Positions 1 through 11,622 of a stretch of 62,000 nucleotides of DNA are shown one piece after another. The notes below the pieces were generated by a model. The model was not told where the DNA came from. It saw only the letters and a program-made list of their open reading frames with translations, and did not search any database. Every line of letters begins with the position of its first letter. The first letter of the stretch is position 1. Both the position numbers and the translations under genes were made by a program. The stretch is from Glandiceps talaboti (taxonomy: Eukaryota; Hemichordata; Enteropneusta; Spengelidae): NCBI RefSeq assembly GCF_964340395.1, contig NC_135569.1, positions 2,630,400-2,692,399 on the forward strand, in the 5' to 3' direction.

Positions 1-1698
1 CTGGATTCGAAGATAGACAGTTGAAGAAAAATGTTTTTCTGTGAAACCTACATTTGATCTTCGTTTTATAAATGCCTAATCTCTACTAGTTCTTGTCATA
101 ACTTTCAGACATTACTGAAGAAATACTGTATGAATGATGATTTCCTGACATTTTTCATTTGCGTAAATATATTACGTCATCTGATCATTTACATATTTTT
201 ACATAAGAGACGCGATAGTTGTGGCAGTAGCTACTAATAACGAAACACTAAGTGTGTGTAGCCATGCATAAAAGCCACAGAAATAAAGAAGACGGAAAAA
301 TACTGGAAAACAACCCTTTAGTATATGTGTGTCATCAAGAGGTTTGGACGATAAAGAAGTCATTGACCAATCCAGGTCTTGAAACTCATCGGAATGCCAG
401 GCATGATTTACAATTGCATCGACTCTAGTCAAGGATGCTAGTTTCATTAGTGGCTGTCAACGGTCTGCTTTTAGTTGGTCCACGACCCCATGTAGTAATT
501 TAGTTTCATACCACTTTCCGAGTTGCGTTTAGTACATGCCATTATAAACATGCACGAACTATTTGCCATCAGTGGAGATATATATGGTACATCGGTAGTA
601 CACTCTGATGTGTTATGGTACTTCAATTGATAGAAGAACTTGAAGAAAGTAACATATTCTCTCATTCAGTTTCAAGTCATTTTACGCCTGGACCAACTGT
701 GTGCTTCACACTGTTCGTACCAACTTTCTACATTAATTTTTTACCATTTAATTTTGTACTGTAAACGGATTTTATCGCCCCTCATCGTATCAAACATTTC
801 TGTTCCATTTGTTTGGCGGGAGACTTTATTTTCATGACAGACATAATGTATCCTGCAAGTATTGCCTTAGGCGGTTTTCAACACGTGGGGGATTAATCGA
901 AATGATACTTTTCAAGGTCCGACCTGATTACTTTGGAGTCCTACACTAATTTATCAGGGTGGTAGATGTCGAGTGGAATTGGCAACATGAATGTTTGATG
1001 TTGAACACGGTACAACGATTTCAATAAAAAACGAACCTGATAGTTGGACCTAAATTCACCATTACCACATTGTCTATACATGCACGGGACTCTCTGAGTA
1101 GCCAACCAATAAACCCGACCATTCTCGCAAACCAGAGCTGTTATTTCTTCCGCGTCACTACGAAATATATATATATATATTGGCGATGTGTCTTGGACGG
1201 TGAACCCGTTTCTTGCGCCGCCTGAGAACTACAACGATGCAACAACGCGAAAGGACAATATGCCCGTCGGGGTTACGTTAAAAAACTTTGCATCAACCAA
1301 GAACAGTGTCCACTTTGTAAATTGAAACGTTCGCGTTGAACTTGAAGAGCCCGACTCTCCGGGTCACAAGTCTGTTAGAACTAAATATTTACAAGTGTTG
1401 ATATGATGCTGGATTGAAATGTTTTAAACCACGTGACTTACATGAATTGGCCATCTATCTGTTTCCACGTACAAGAACTGAAATGTGTTATGGCAGAGGT
1501 TTTGATATTAAGTGACTATTTGCTAAGTTGTGAGATTTAAATAAAGCTATGGGGATTTGTTAGGTTTAGTGTAAGCTTCTTAGATTAATTCAAGAGCTGT
1601 TGTGACAGACGCGGCTCGTCGTAAATGTCGAAAAGATTATGAATGTGACTTGTAGCACTACTCGGTATTGTCTGGTTTATAATGCATTGCTTGCAAGT

Positions 1699-1762
1699 CA
1701 CAGTACAGTACAGTACAGTACAGTACAGTACAGTACAGTACGGTACAGTATAGTATAGTATA
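1699..1762. repeat. ACAGT pentanucleotide microsatellite
   Basis: About ten copies of ACAGT, decaying to ATAGT at the right end. A similar flank (TTTGCAAGT-type sequence before a GTACAG motif) occurs again near 1815-1840, so the microsatellite sits in a small local duplication. Confidence 0.9.
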
Positions 1763-3018
1763 GACGAAAAAGGTATATAACCTCATTTTCAACTAAACTG
1801 TGGTTTATAAAGCAGTGTTTGCAAGTTGTACAGTGCAGACGATTAGCCTCACTTTCAACTAAAACGTCACATCCGTCCATAGTCTTAAGATGCAGACTTT
1901 TGTGGTTTAATAAGAAGCCTGATAGGGCCGAAGAACACAACTTAATATCTTACAGTCTAATACGGCCATTTCTCCAGAAAAGCATTCCTAGAATGAGGGT
2001 ATAGTGTATATATTACGATTGTAAGGTATGGTTTTAAACAGAATACAACTTTAGCCTTCCCATCCACCATTGTAGTTTGAAGTCCACGGTTGTCTGTGTT
2101 TGTTTAAATAGAAGAAGCCTAAAAACTAATGGCCTACTCTAAAAAGAGAGGCTGGGAATGTAAAAATCCATTACCAAAGCCATCTTGTAGATAAACCATA
2201 AATGGCATAATCTCACTGCTCTGAGAGCCTGGGTAACCGAGACTGTGTGTATGCGCGCACTTACACAGAGCCCATTGTGCAGTGGTGTGTGTGCTGTGCG
2301 CGGTTGTCCAATATGCATGTACGGATACAGCAGGAATATTTTTTTGTTTGTTGAAAATACTGTGTAAGGTCTCACACTACACAAGTTCCGTCCACGACAT
2401 TGAATTTGGCTTAAAAGCACGACGCCATGGCCAGAGTTCACGTTTGGAAACAATAAATCATATGTAATATGTTCAGCAACAATGTTTTGTTTGAGCGTCA
2501 TTGTTACTGGCTGGGATTTTGGTAGCATGGGACCCCGAGTATCATGATTGCTAACTGTTCTATAAATCTGCTATACGCCCAAGAGGCCTCCATATTCAAA
2601 GTCAAATAGCAAATTGGTCTATAAGTTATGAAGTTTTGCATCTACAGACACCATTCAGATTTGCACAATAACTTCGCCATAAAACATACAAGTTGGGGCT
2701 ACGTCTTCGATTGAAAGCTTGTTTTGTGCTACTCTTCAGTGGTAGGGGTTGAGTTGGCCGATGTGTGAGGGCGCCCCATCACGGCTTACCTTACAGACTA
2801 GACTGTATACGAGTTCATGGACGAGTCATTACGTGTCCTTCTTATCTTTTGATCTTCTGTCATCTTTAATATTTATTCTTCCATATAATGTCAACCTCTC
2901 TGCTCCCTAAAACAGAAGTACTGCGTCATTGTTTGAATTAGTGGAGGGAACCAACAATACGTAAACCGAAATGCAAAAATCAGCGAATGAAATTACTCTG
3001 CCCATACTTTTGCTTCCC

Positions 3019-3093
<75 letters not shown>
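3019..3093. repeat. (AATC)n microsatellite
   Basis: Uninterrupted AATC tetranucleotide run of about 18 copies, ending roughly 115 bases before the first recognised exon of the C1q-like gene. Confidence 0.95.
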
Positions 3094-3208
3094 CTTGCAG
3101 TATTACAATGAGTGCTAAAGAATCAACATGATTTCTGAATTATGCAGAGAAGGTTTTCATCTTTGGAATCTGTCCACTAATTCTGGTGTTAATTCATTTA
3201 TTTTCCAG

Positions 3209-3548
3209 TCGTTTGACGAGGATGTACGGTTTGTAGATCCCGAGCTCAGTTGGCAACAATTTCTTCACCACACTGACAATTCAGGGTCAAGAAAGCCATC
3301 GAGACAGAACCGCAAAACTCTGGTAATTGATATTTCTGCGTGAATGGCGCCCTCACATGGCAATAACGTATATATTGACGTCTAGTTATCACCGTGAGAG
3401 GGCGATGTTCAATATTCTTTTATCTCTGTTTCAGTCGAAACTTGACTCGAGACGGACTTGGCTTGACTTTGTTCGACATCATGACAGAACAAACGGCAAG
3501 AAAGAGAAAAAGAAAGAGAAAAAGAAAGGAAGACTTCGAGATAGTCTG
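3209..3548 (+). other. Tandemly duplicated coding exon pair
   Basis: Exons 3209-3322 and 3435-3548 are both 114 nt, both phase 0 at each end, both start with TCG (Ser) and end with CTG (Leu), and are separated by a 112-nt intron. Their peptides align through [16 protein letters not shown] and [16 protein letters not shown], then a basic tail. The second copy is closer to the single W-x-x-FVR block of vertebrate C1QTNF12 and erythroferrone. This looks like an exon duplication that doubled the N-terminal conserved motif. Confidence 0.7.
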
Positions 3549-3885
3549 GTAATACAAGACTACAGTTTGACCATCAATACTAAAGGTCCATTTATTAACC
3601 CCAATATTGTCACAATCCATCGATCACGTAACAACTATACTTTACCATGTTAAACCATTTCACTCTTTTGCAGACGGTTGCGTCATCTTACCGTGTGACC
3701 CAACAATTTGCAGTCAGTGAATAAGTCAGTCAGTCAGTCAATCAGTCAGTCAGTGAGTCAGTTGTTGACTTTAAGCAGTCTCTGACCTTGAACTACAACA
3801 ATTGTGAGATTTATTGAATGATATACATAAACCGTCATCTAATCTGGTCATTGAAAATCAATCAATCAATCATCAACCAGCCAGC

Positions 3886-3920
<35 letters not shown>

Positions 3921-5931
3921 CAACCAGCCCGCCAATCAATCAATCAATCAATCAATCAAAGTATGTTGTAGCCAGCCAGACGAACAAATTGGTCAGTCTG
4001 TTTGTTTGTTTGTGTTTGTCTGTTTGTTTGTTTGTTTGTTTGTTTGTTTGTATATGCATCATTGACAGCAAGTCACTTGTTGACCTGTATGTTAAATGAG
4101 TTATACATTGTGAGTATGTGAGTTAATGTATTACTCGGTGAGTTAGGAACCCTGCTAGATTTTCTATCAATGGAGTCGTCAAAGGCATTGATGAGTTAAG
4201 AAAATAGAGTGTACAGTCAAATCCACTGTAACAATGCTATAGGATTGATTTACAGGAGAAATGAAGTTGCCTTGGTGTTTCACTCATGGGACATGTTTTT
4301 ACCACAAAGGTTGTCTGTGTTTGTGTAAAACCCTTGTGTATCATAAGTGAAACACTAAAACTTCTTCATTTCTCCTGTAGCTCCTTGCACACAATCATAT
4401 GTCATTTGTCACTCATGTACATACTACCAAACCAGAGTGACTATAGCATTTTCTATTAGATGGCACAATGTTTTTACATCTCACGTATAAGTTTGTTTTG
4501 TTCAAAATTATAAACAGTGTATGTACAGACACTGATAGTGTCCAAGCATATAAAATGATAAATTTAATCTCACAATGAACACAAATCAACATCACTGACG
4601 GATGAAATTAGGACAATTCAACCACAAAACTATTTGTGTTCACAGTGAGATAAAGTAATATTTTATATGCGTGTGTGCTATCAGTGTTTGTATTTTGTTT
4701 GTGTATTTTGTAACAAAAAATGTTGTGTGAGATATAAACCATCATGCTGTTAGACTGAGCATGCTCAGACGCAAAGGACTATGGGATTATCTGTGGTTAT
4801 TGTAATACCTAATCTGGAGCTACCGATAAAATCAACCTCCCACAATTGTCAGGGTAACTATGAATTGATCATTTGTGGTTACAAACAATGTATCAACAGT
4901 GTTTACAATACTAATTGAGTAGTATTTATCACATTTCCCATGATGCAACATTCAACATGGCAGGTTTGCAAGTTCCCTATTGAAAAGCTATAGTCACTCT
5001 GGTTTGGTAGTAATTATCATCTGATGGTTAAACAAAGACCATTTATACATACTCAAATCATACACCTAGCCTTTCAACAATCATCAATTATTATGACTGA
5101 AATAGTGTTGCTATATTTCTTTCAGAGTTCGCCAAGTGGTCCTCCAGGTCCTCCCGGCCCAAGAGGTCCTCCTGGTCCCCCAGGGGCTGAGATTACCAAA
5201 GAAGAAATGATGGTAGAGTTCAAAAAAATGGTCAAAGGTAAATTACACTTTCTGATATGATTTTTGTAACTGTTGAAAGGTTTATGTATAAACTCACCAC
5301 TATTAATTTACGATACTGGTCAGAGATGTAAATGATTTTAAATAGACACTAATCTAACCACTAACTACAGACCATGCATTTCATGTTACCGTACAATGGC
5401 TCTGTTTGATACAACCACACAGAAACCAATAAGTAACTGCATATTCTACACTATAAACCATTTCTATTTCCATTTCAACTGCACAGACACACAGGTTACA
5501 ACAAGGCTTTGATGCCTACATTTGATGTCTGTATGGTGGCTGGTTAGTTAATTTTATTTAGACAAAATGTAGCAAGAAACTATATTCTTACTCTTGCTAT
5601 CTTAAAGTGTAGCATGTCCAGTTTCTTATTAGTTTCTGCATTATTGTATCAAACAGAGCCAGTGAACACTAACATGAAATGGGCTGTATAATTGTTCAAA
5701 TAAAAATGATTGTACCATAAGATATGTGATTTTGAAAATAACTTAAAATCCAAAATGTACTGGATTGGTGTTACGTGATCTACAATATTGTTATTTGAGG
5801 TGAGACACATCTGATCAATAAATGTTATCAGCACAAAGCTGGTTAGATTTTAATTGTTTTGCAATAAATGAATTAAAAAGATGTCTTCAGTTGTGCTGCA
5901 ACGTCATTGATGCTTCTTTTTCATGTTGTAT

Positions 5932-5962
<31 letters not shown>

Positions 5963-7853
5963 TTGATTGCATCCCTTTTGTATCAGGGGCTCACTAAGAT
6001 TGTTAGAAGCAGCACTAACAAAAAATTGAAAATACATACACTACTAAAAAGACGAGTAAAAACCCATATACATGAACAGACATAACAAAATAAACCAAAG
6101 TGAGGTAAGAATATTGATAAAATAAAAATATAGGTATATGTTATCAGCACAAAGCTGGTTAAATTTTTAATTGTTTCGCAATAAACGAATTAAAAAAGTA
6201 TATTCAGTTGTGCTACAACGTCGTTGACGCTTCTTTTTCATGTTGTATTCCATGCTTACAGAAGATGGTATGTGTCACTGATGGTAAAAATAATAAACTA
6301 AGCCATACTAATCGGTTCTTTTGTTAAATAAACTTCTTCTCTCCTTTTTTTGTCAACAGAAGCAGCAGAGCGAAGAGCAGAAAGAATCATAGCTCAACAG
6401 GTAAGATATACATTTATGAGTCACAGTTGATGATGGAGATTTTAATAATACGATGCAGGAATGTTTACTTTCATACAGAAAACACACCATCTCACTACAA
6501 AAAAAACATACGCAATCATGTACACAAACCCAAAACATCAAAAATCTTTATGAAGAACATCGATAGGTTGAGTTACAACCTCCAAGATTGGTGCCATATA
6601 GACTCTTGCAGTGTGATTTTCATAATTTGCATAAAATGATCTCATTCACACCCTTGTACATCCAAGGACTAGAATATGAACTTGTAGATCTAAACCACAT
6701 GGAAATTATTATTTTAAGGAAAGGTTATAATACAGCGAAAATCACAAACCCTGAAACAAAACGCCACCTGGTTCGACAAAAATCTCACTATTAAACATTT
6801 GCTACAGTTTTTGTCTGGCCAGATAAAATATCTCATTGATGTTGTAAATGTTCTTGTCTGGCTTGGCAAAAATCTAACATGTTATCGTCCGGCAGACAAG
6901 AACTGAACTACAATTGATACATTTTAGTCAATTGACTGTCTCAAAAAATATCAAAGAATGTGCCAACCTTAGATTTACCAGGCAGGGACATACGAATTTG
7001 GTGTTGATCTCCTAAGATAATGGTAGGTCACGCAAAGAAAGTGTAACGATATCGGTAAAGATGTTGTCACGCCAGACGATTGACGAAACGCTGTTGGTAA
7101 GATTTTTGTCTAACCAGTCGATAAAATGTAGCAATTTTAATGAGATTTTTGTCGAGCCAGACAACGTTTTGTTTCAGGGTTTATGATTTTCATTGTAATT
7201 GGACAATGACATGTTCATATGATTTGTTTTTATTTTAGTGTCCTGGCTGTTTATCACCTGTGGAATCACGAAATGGAACTTCAAGCGTTGTCTATGACTG
7301 GGACGATATTGAGGTCATTCCAAGAATTCCTGCAGCGTTTCATTGTAAACTTCAGACAAATGTCGATATAGCACGAAAAAGTCTTCGTGAAGTTAGCAAC
7401 TTCCAAATGGTAAGAGTTATAATTATATTTAAATTTGAAAACCATGTGAAGTTACTTGAAAAAACGTGAAGTAGTTTGCAAATGGCACGAGTGATAATGG
7501 CATATCACAGCCAAAACTACCTCACAATATTTTGTCATAACACATAGATATAATATCAGGTGGTGACCTACCAATACTTATATCTTGCCTTGTATCCTTT
7601 GTTATATTCATTCAAAACATCAGGATTTATTTTATTTTATGTATGTATGTTTGTATGTATGTATGTGTGTGTGTATGTATGTATGTATGTTTGTATGTAT
7701 GTATGTATGTATGTATGTATGTATGTGTGTGTATGTATGTATGTATGTATGTATGTATGTATGTATGTATGTATGTATGTGTGTGTGTATGTATGTATGT
7801 ATGTATGTATGTATGTATGTATGTATGTGTGTGTGTATGTATGTATGTATGTA

Positions 7854-7886
<33 letters not shown>

Positions 7887-7994
7887 ATGTATGTCTGTCT
7901 GTCTATGTATGTATGTATGGATGTATGTATGTATGTATGTATGTATGTATGTATGTATGTATGTATGTATGTGTGTGTGTTTATCTTGCTATTT

Positions 7995-8040
<46 letters not shown>

Positions 8041-10360
8041 AAATCCTATTTATTCGTTCATGCAAAGCAATATTTTGACAATTATTCTTATCATATTTTG
8101 TTTATTTTTCCGCTACTCGAGTTTTACCCAGTATTTTCGACTTAACTCATTCTGTAAGGGTTGTAGGCTAGACTAGTTCTGTAGAACTATTTCTACAACC
8201 CCCACCAGGTCCATGTCATTACTGATGTATTTGATTGAATATTCTTTGACTTGATTTAATTTATATATTTTGTTAATTTATTTGTTATGTTTGTTTTTTT
8301 GTTTTTTTCCTGGTGAAATCAATAAATCAAATCAAAATTTACCAGGACTGTTCTATTCATTTACTTTTACACTCCTACAAGATATTTTACTCTATTCAAA
8401 ACAGTTTTTATTCTATGGCAAACAAACAGAAATTTTACTACATAAATTGTTTACATTACCAAAAAGAACTTTTACTACATAAATTGTTTACATTACTAAA
8501 TAGAACTTTTAGTACATAAAATCATATCGTCAATGATTTAACAGTATTTTACCATGATATACAGTATGTCTGAAACACAGATGTAGGAATGTGAAAAGCC
8601 ATGACTTCAGTGTGCAAGTAAAAATGTGTATTTCCACTTTTCAGCCTTTTGCAGGGGGTGCATTCAGAAGGGGTCAAGGGCTGGATGTAAAATCTGGACG
8701 ATTCATGGCACAGAGGACAGCGATTTATCAATTTTCAGCGAATGTGCACTTGATTCACAGTGTTCCAAAGAAAGATAAAGAAGGGAGAAGATTAAGAAGT
8801 AGAGACAATGTTAGAGTTCTCATTTGCATAAATTCACTCTGTCAGAGACACACGTAAGTACAGTGACATCACTTCATCCACCATCTTTAAAAGTATGTTT
8901 GTTTGGTGTTTATCTACTGTTGACTTGACCATAAACCTGTGTCACGAGTGCTATCAATTAGATTGTGTATAGTATTCTCGAACATTTGCCTTGGTATAAA
9001 AATATAACCTACTCTCGAACAGTTTCTTTCGTGAAACTATTATAAACTGGAAATTGACACTTACAATTTGTAAACCTCTATGGGGTTTTTGCTCACCCGA
9101 ATATCGATATCTGAAAATCATGTAAAATCTTAAAAACTTAACAAACTACCCACTGCTACTCTCTACAGACAGGATACTGTAAATCTGGAAATTTTTATTT
9201 TTGCTAATTTCCTTGGAAAACAAAAACGCAAAAATAAGTAGTGACTAAAATTCCTTCTTGTACATGAACACAATGTACCAGTCTGGTAATTAGTAAAAAT
9301 TAGTCTTTGAGAACTTGCTGAAGACTGTAAAATTGCAAAATTTTGTAGTGGTGAAAATATCTAGGTTTACTATATACTTATACGTATATGTCATTATACT
9401 TATTACATTAACTTAAGCTTTACAATGTATGAAATGTCAGTATTTATTAGTGTCATACTAAAACAAATAACAAGTGGAATGACAGAACAACAAATGACAC
9501 CTGAAACTATATTTAGAAGTTGCAATGACAGCATTTAGTCTATGAATAAAGGTGGAGTGAAACCCTTTACTATAAATTAGAGTGTGGAATGACACCTTCT
9601 ACACGCTATTAAAAAGTGAAATGACAACCTCATTTGTTAGAACAAATTACTGGACGATTCAATTGTGCACAATAATTTCCTTGTTTTGTTTTTATTGATA
9701 TATTTTTGTCTATCATTTCCACAGGTCACTGGAGTTCATCTCAGGGCTTGAGAGTAATAGTCGAGTTTTTACAGTAAATGTTAACGGGCTTCTCCAGTTG
9801 GAGGTAATAATTTCTTTATATGCAAATTTTTTTTTTTTTTTTTTTTTTGCCAAAATATTGAGTGATCATCCACAATATACATGATGAGTCAAAGATAACA
9901 TGTGAAAACAGTTTTCTTATTTTCAAAAAAGTTCATTCGTTGGTACGACAGGAAATGTTACTGAATGTTTTGCATGAATAGTTTCTCTCAGGCATCTCTT
10001 ACCTTAACCTCAAGCTGATCAGAATCCCTTGTACACATAGAACCCCTTGTGCACTGTCACATAGAACCCCTTGTGCACTGTCACATAGAACCCCGTGTGC
10101 ACTGTCACATAGAACCCATTGTGCACTGTCACATAGAACCCCTTGTGCACTGTCACATAGAACCCCTTGTACACGTAGAACCCCTTGTACACATAGCATG
10201 TGATGGGTCAAGTAAAGGAAGCTAACTAATCGACAATATCTTTTAATTCTTTCCTTAACAGGTGGGGCAGTATGCTTCAGTTTATATTGACAACAGTTCG
10301 AAAAGAGACATATCAGTGCAAAGTGGGTCAGATTTTACTGGCATTATGGTTGGTGTGTGA
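3209..10360 (+). CDS. C1QTNF12/erythroferrone-like secreted collagen-C1q protein (5' incomplete)
   Basis: Eight exons: 3209-3322, 3435-3548, 5126-5237, 6360-6400, 7239-7409, 8645-8853, 9725-9803 and 10262-10360 (TGA). All have GT-AG borders, phases agree, and together they give 312 residues without the N-terminus. In order: two W-x-x-F-[LV] blocks (residues 1-76), a lysine-rich stretch ending KKKGRLRDS, five Gly-X-Y triplets (81-95), a GAEIT linker, a helical stretch, a CPGC motif (128-131), then a C1q/TNF-like domain starting near AFHCKL and ending FTGIMVGV. Cysteines at 163, 245 and 250, the [11 protein letters not shown] segment and [10 protein letters not shown] match vertebrate adipolin and erythroferrone. 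Vertebrate members are secreted hormones; erythroferrone binds BMPs through its N-terminal part. Whether this is the ancestor of both or closer to one cannot be told. The basic stretch could be a convertase site (inference). The signal-peptide exon is missing. Confidence 0.9.
3727..4055. repeat. Cluster of tetranucleotide runs (CAGT, CAAT, TTTG)
   Basis: Intronic microsatellites: CAGT at 3727-3764, CAAT/ATCA at about 3860-3960 with interspersed CAGCCAGCCAAC-type breaks, and TTTG/TTGT at about 3990-4050. The open frames across them encode only Asn-Gln-Ser-Ile and Val-Cys-Leu-Phe repeats and are not genes. Confidence 0.9.
4251..4379. mobile_element. Small foldback MITE with TA-flanked termini
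   Basis: The left end TACAGGAGAAATGAAG is mirrored by CTTCATTTCTCCTGTA at the right end, and GTGTTTCACT by AGTGAAACAC further in. The 125-bp palindromic body is flanked by TA on both sides, as for elements that insert at TA. No coding capacity. Confidence 0.7.
4422..5012. mobile_element. Non-autonomous DNA transposon with ~23-bp terminal inverted repeats
   Basis: The ends are perfect inverted repeats beginning CTACCAAACCAGAGTG (4424 onward; complement ending at 5010), with TA on each side. Inner sequences near 4520-4600 and 4628-4700 also mirror each other (TGATAGTGTCC-type and ATATAAAAT blocks), so most of the 587-bp body is one long inverted repeat. No transposase. TA flanks suggest mobilisation by a Tc1/mariner-type enzyme (inference). 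Confidence 0.75.
5822..6250. repeat. Pair of ~110-bp direct repeats in an intron
   Basis: The segment starting TGTTATCAGCACAAAGC at about 5822 recurs at about 6138 with a few substitutions and ends near TTTTTCATGTTGTA both times. Between the copies lie an ATTT run (about 5930-5964) and AT-rich sequence. This is a local duplication or LTR-like arrangement without coding content, just before the 41-nt exon at 6360. Confidence 0.8.
7637..8042. repeat. (TATG)n and (TTG)n microsatellite block
   Basis: About 345 bp of TATG repeats with TGTG and TCTG interruptions, followed by about 16 TTG triplets (7995-8042). It lies in the intron between the exons ending 7409 and starting 8645. Open frames of up to 186 codons on both strands are repeat artefacts. 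Confidence 0.95.
10020..10200. repeat. 24-bp minisatellite, about 7-8 copies
   Basis: Tandem units of CACATAGAACCCCTTGTGCA type with a CTGT joint, sitting in the last intron of the C1q-like gene about 60 bp before its final exon. Some units are shortened to ACACATAGAACCCCTTGT. Confidence 0.9.
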
Positions 10361-10614
10361 ATCTCTGAACGGACTCGACGGCAAAGGTTTACCAAATGAG
10401 GGCGCTCTTTCCAGACATAGCTCGAAAGAAATCAGCCTCCTGGGATGCTGCATCAGTCATATTGATTGATGACAATACGCTCGATTTATCTGTACAGGAA
10501 GAATTCTTATTAAAGTCTGCCACAAACTGATACCAAAGTTGGCAATTGTCCAACCATCCCTATGTGAACTTGAACTCTAATGGGCCGGTAGCCAGAGCGC
10601 TGCAGCTCAAGCGC

Positions 10615-10639
10615 AATAAAACTACACTGCATCAATAAA
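10615..10639 (+). terminator. Candidate polyadenylation signals of the C1q-like gene
   Basis: AATAAA at 10615-10620 and again at 10634-10639, about 255-275 bases after the TGA at 10358-10360. The position fits a short 3' UTR; cleavage sites were not determined. Confidence 0.5.
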
Positions 10640-11076
10640 AATTAGCCCTGAAGTCGCCATATTTGTATTATAGTTTAGAAAATTTTATTATGTAAAGTTA
10701 CTATGGTTACCTCAACAAGATGACATTTGTATTGTTTATATGAGACACATTTGCATGTTTACATTTCATTTTCAAACTCAGGATAAGTTTTTGTGGTTTT
10801 AATTTGAACACTTTAATATACTTTCATAATTATATTGTACATAAATTTATAAAACTAAACTATTGAAAAAAAACTCAACACAATTGTGTTCTTTTTATTG
10901 TAGAACTTTATATACTCATTTTAGATATTAAATTATTCTCAATTCACCTGTGAACGACTTATGATAATATATTTGTTTTTGAGTTGGGCGCCATTAGCAA
11001 AGGGGTAGTAGACAAGGGTACAGAAGAAAAATAAGGATTGACCAAGTGAGGGGTAAACATTTGTGGTGATTTCACA

Positions 11077-11165
11077 CTACGTATTACGAACCAGGACACA
11101 GTTGATGATGTCATAGAAAACGTATAACGAGCCAGGACACAATTGATGATGTCATAGAAAATGTG
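11077..11165. repeat. Two-copy ~43-bp tandem duplication
   Basis: A segment with CCAGGACACAGTTGATGATG and TCATAGAAAA appears twice in a row in the 3' flank of the C1q-like gene, with minor differences (ACAATTGATGATG in the second copy). Confidence 0.8.
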
Positions 11166-11336
11166 AAGCATGTTATGTGTAGATAGCGTCAGATGTATTA
11201 AATTGAAGATTTCATAAAATCATGGTCGATTATTACAAGTCAGATTATAATGAAGTAAAAATAATAAAGATGTGTTTGGTGAATAATGCCAAGTCCAGGA
11301 CTTCATTCCTCTTTTGTCATTTACTGATGTCAGCTC

Positions 11337-11535
11337 AGACCATAGGGATACATACTATTTCTTAGATTGTTGTTTTCCTTGTATCGCTATATAATAACTG
11401 TGATGAATATATTTCCCCTGCCTTTGTGAAAAGATATATAGTTCGGAGTGTATGGATACATATGTAGATACAGGATTTGCAATATTTTCCTTAGGAAAAC
11501 AACAATTTTCTCAATAATACGTGTCCCTGTGGCTC
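11337..11535. mobile_element. Foldback element
   Basis: The left arm contains ATAGGGATACATACTA and ATTGTTGTTTTCCT; the right arm contains AGGAAAACAACAAT and TAATACGTGTCCCTGTG. The arms are imperfect inverted repeats of about 40 bp around a central spacer. No coding content. The rest of 10640-11622 shows nothing recognisable apart from the duplication at 11077. Confidence 0.6.
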
Positions 11536-11622
11536 ACTGAGATATATAGTTATTAATGCTACGTCGGTTGGACACCGTTGGGGTGGAGAGACAGAGACAG
11601 AGACAGAGACACAGAGATGAAC

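Larger units (their letters stand above)
1..3208. other. Upstream region without a recognisable gene
   Basis: No exon with convincing coding content and splice sites was found here. The missing first exon(s) of the C1q-like gene at 3209 should lie in this stretch or before the window, because the exon at 3209 opens in phase 0 right after an acceptor and no signal peptide is seen. The stretch contains an ACAGT pentanucleotide run near 1700 and an AATC tetranucleotide run near 3020. Short open frames, such as one of 129 codons at 2139-2528 on the minus strand, show no family resemblance. Confidence 0.6.

Noticed and set aside
2139-2528. 129-codon minus-strand frame
   Set aside because: No recognisable domain, no splice context, and an overlapping frame on the other strand; likely chance.
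7560-8176. Overlapping open frames of 140-186 codons on both strands
   Set aside because: They are translations of TATG and TTG microsatellites (Met-Tyr-Val-Cys and Leu/Cys/Val runs).
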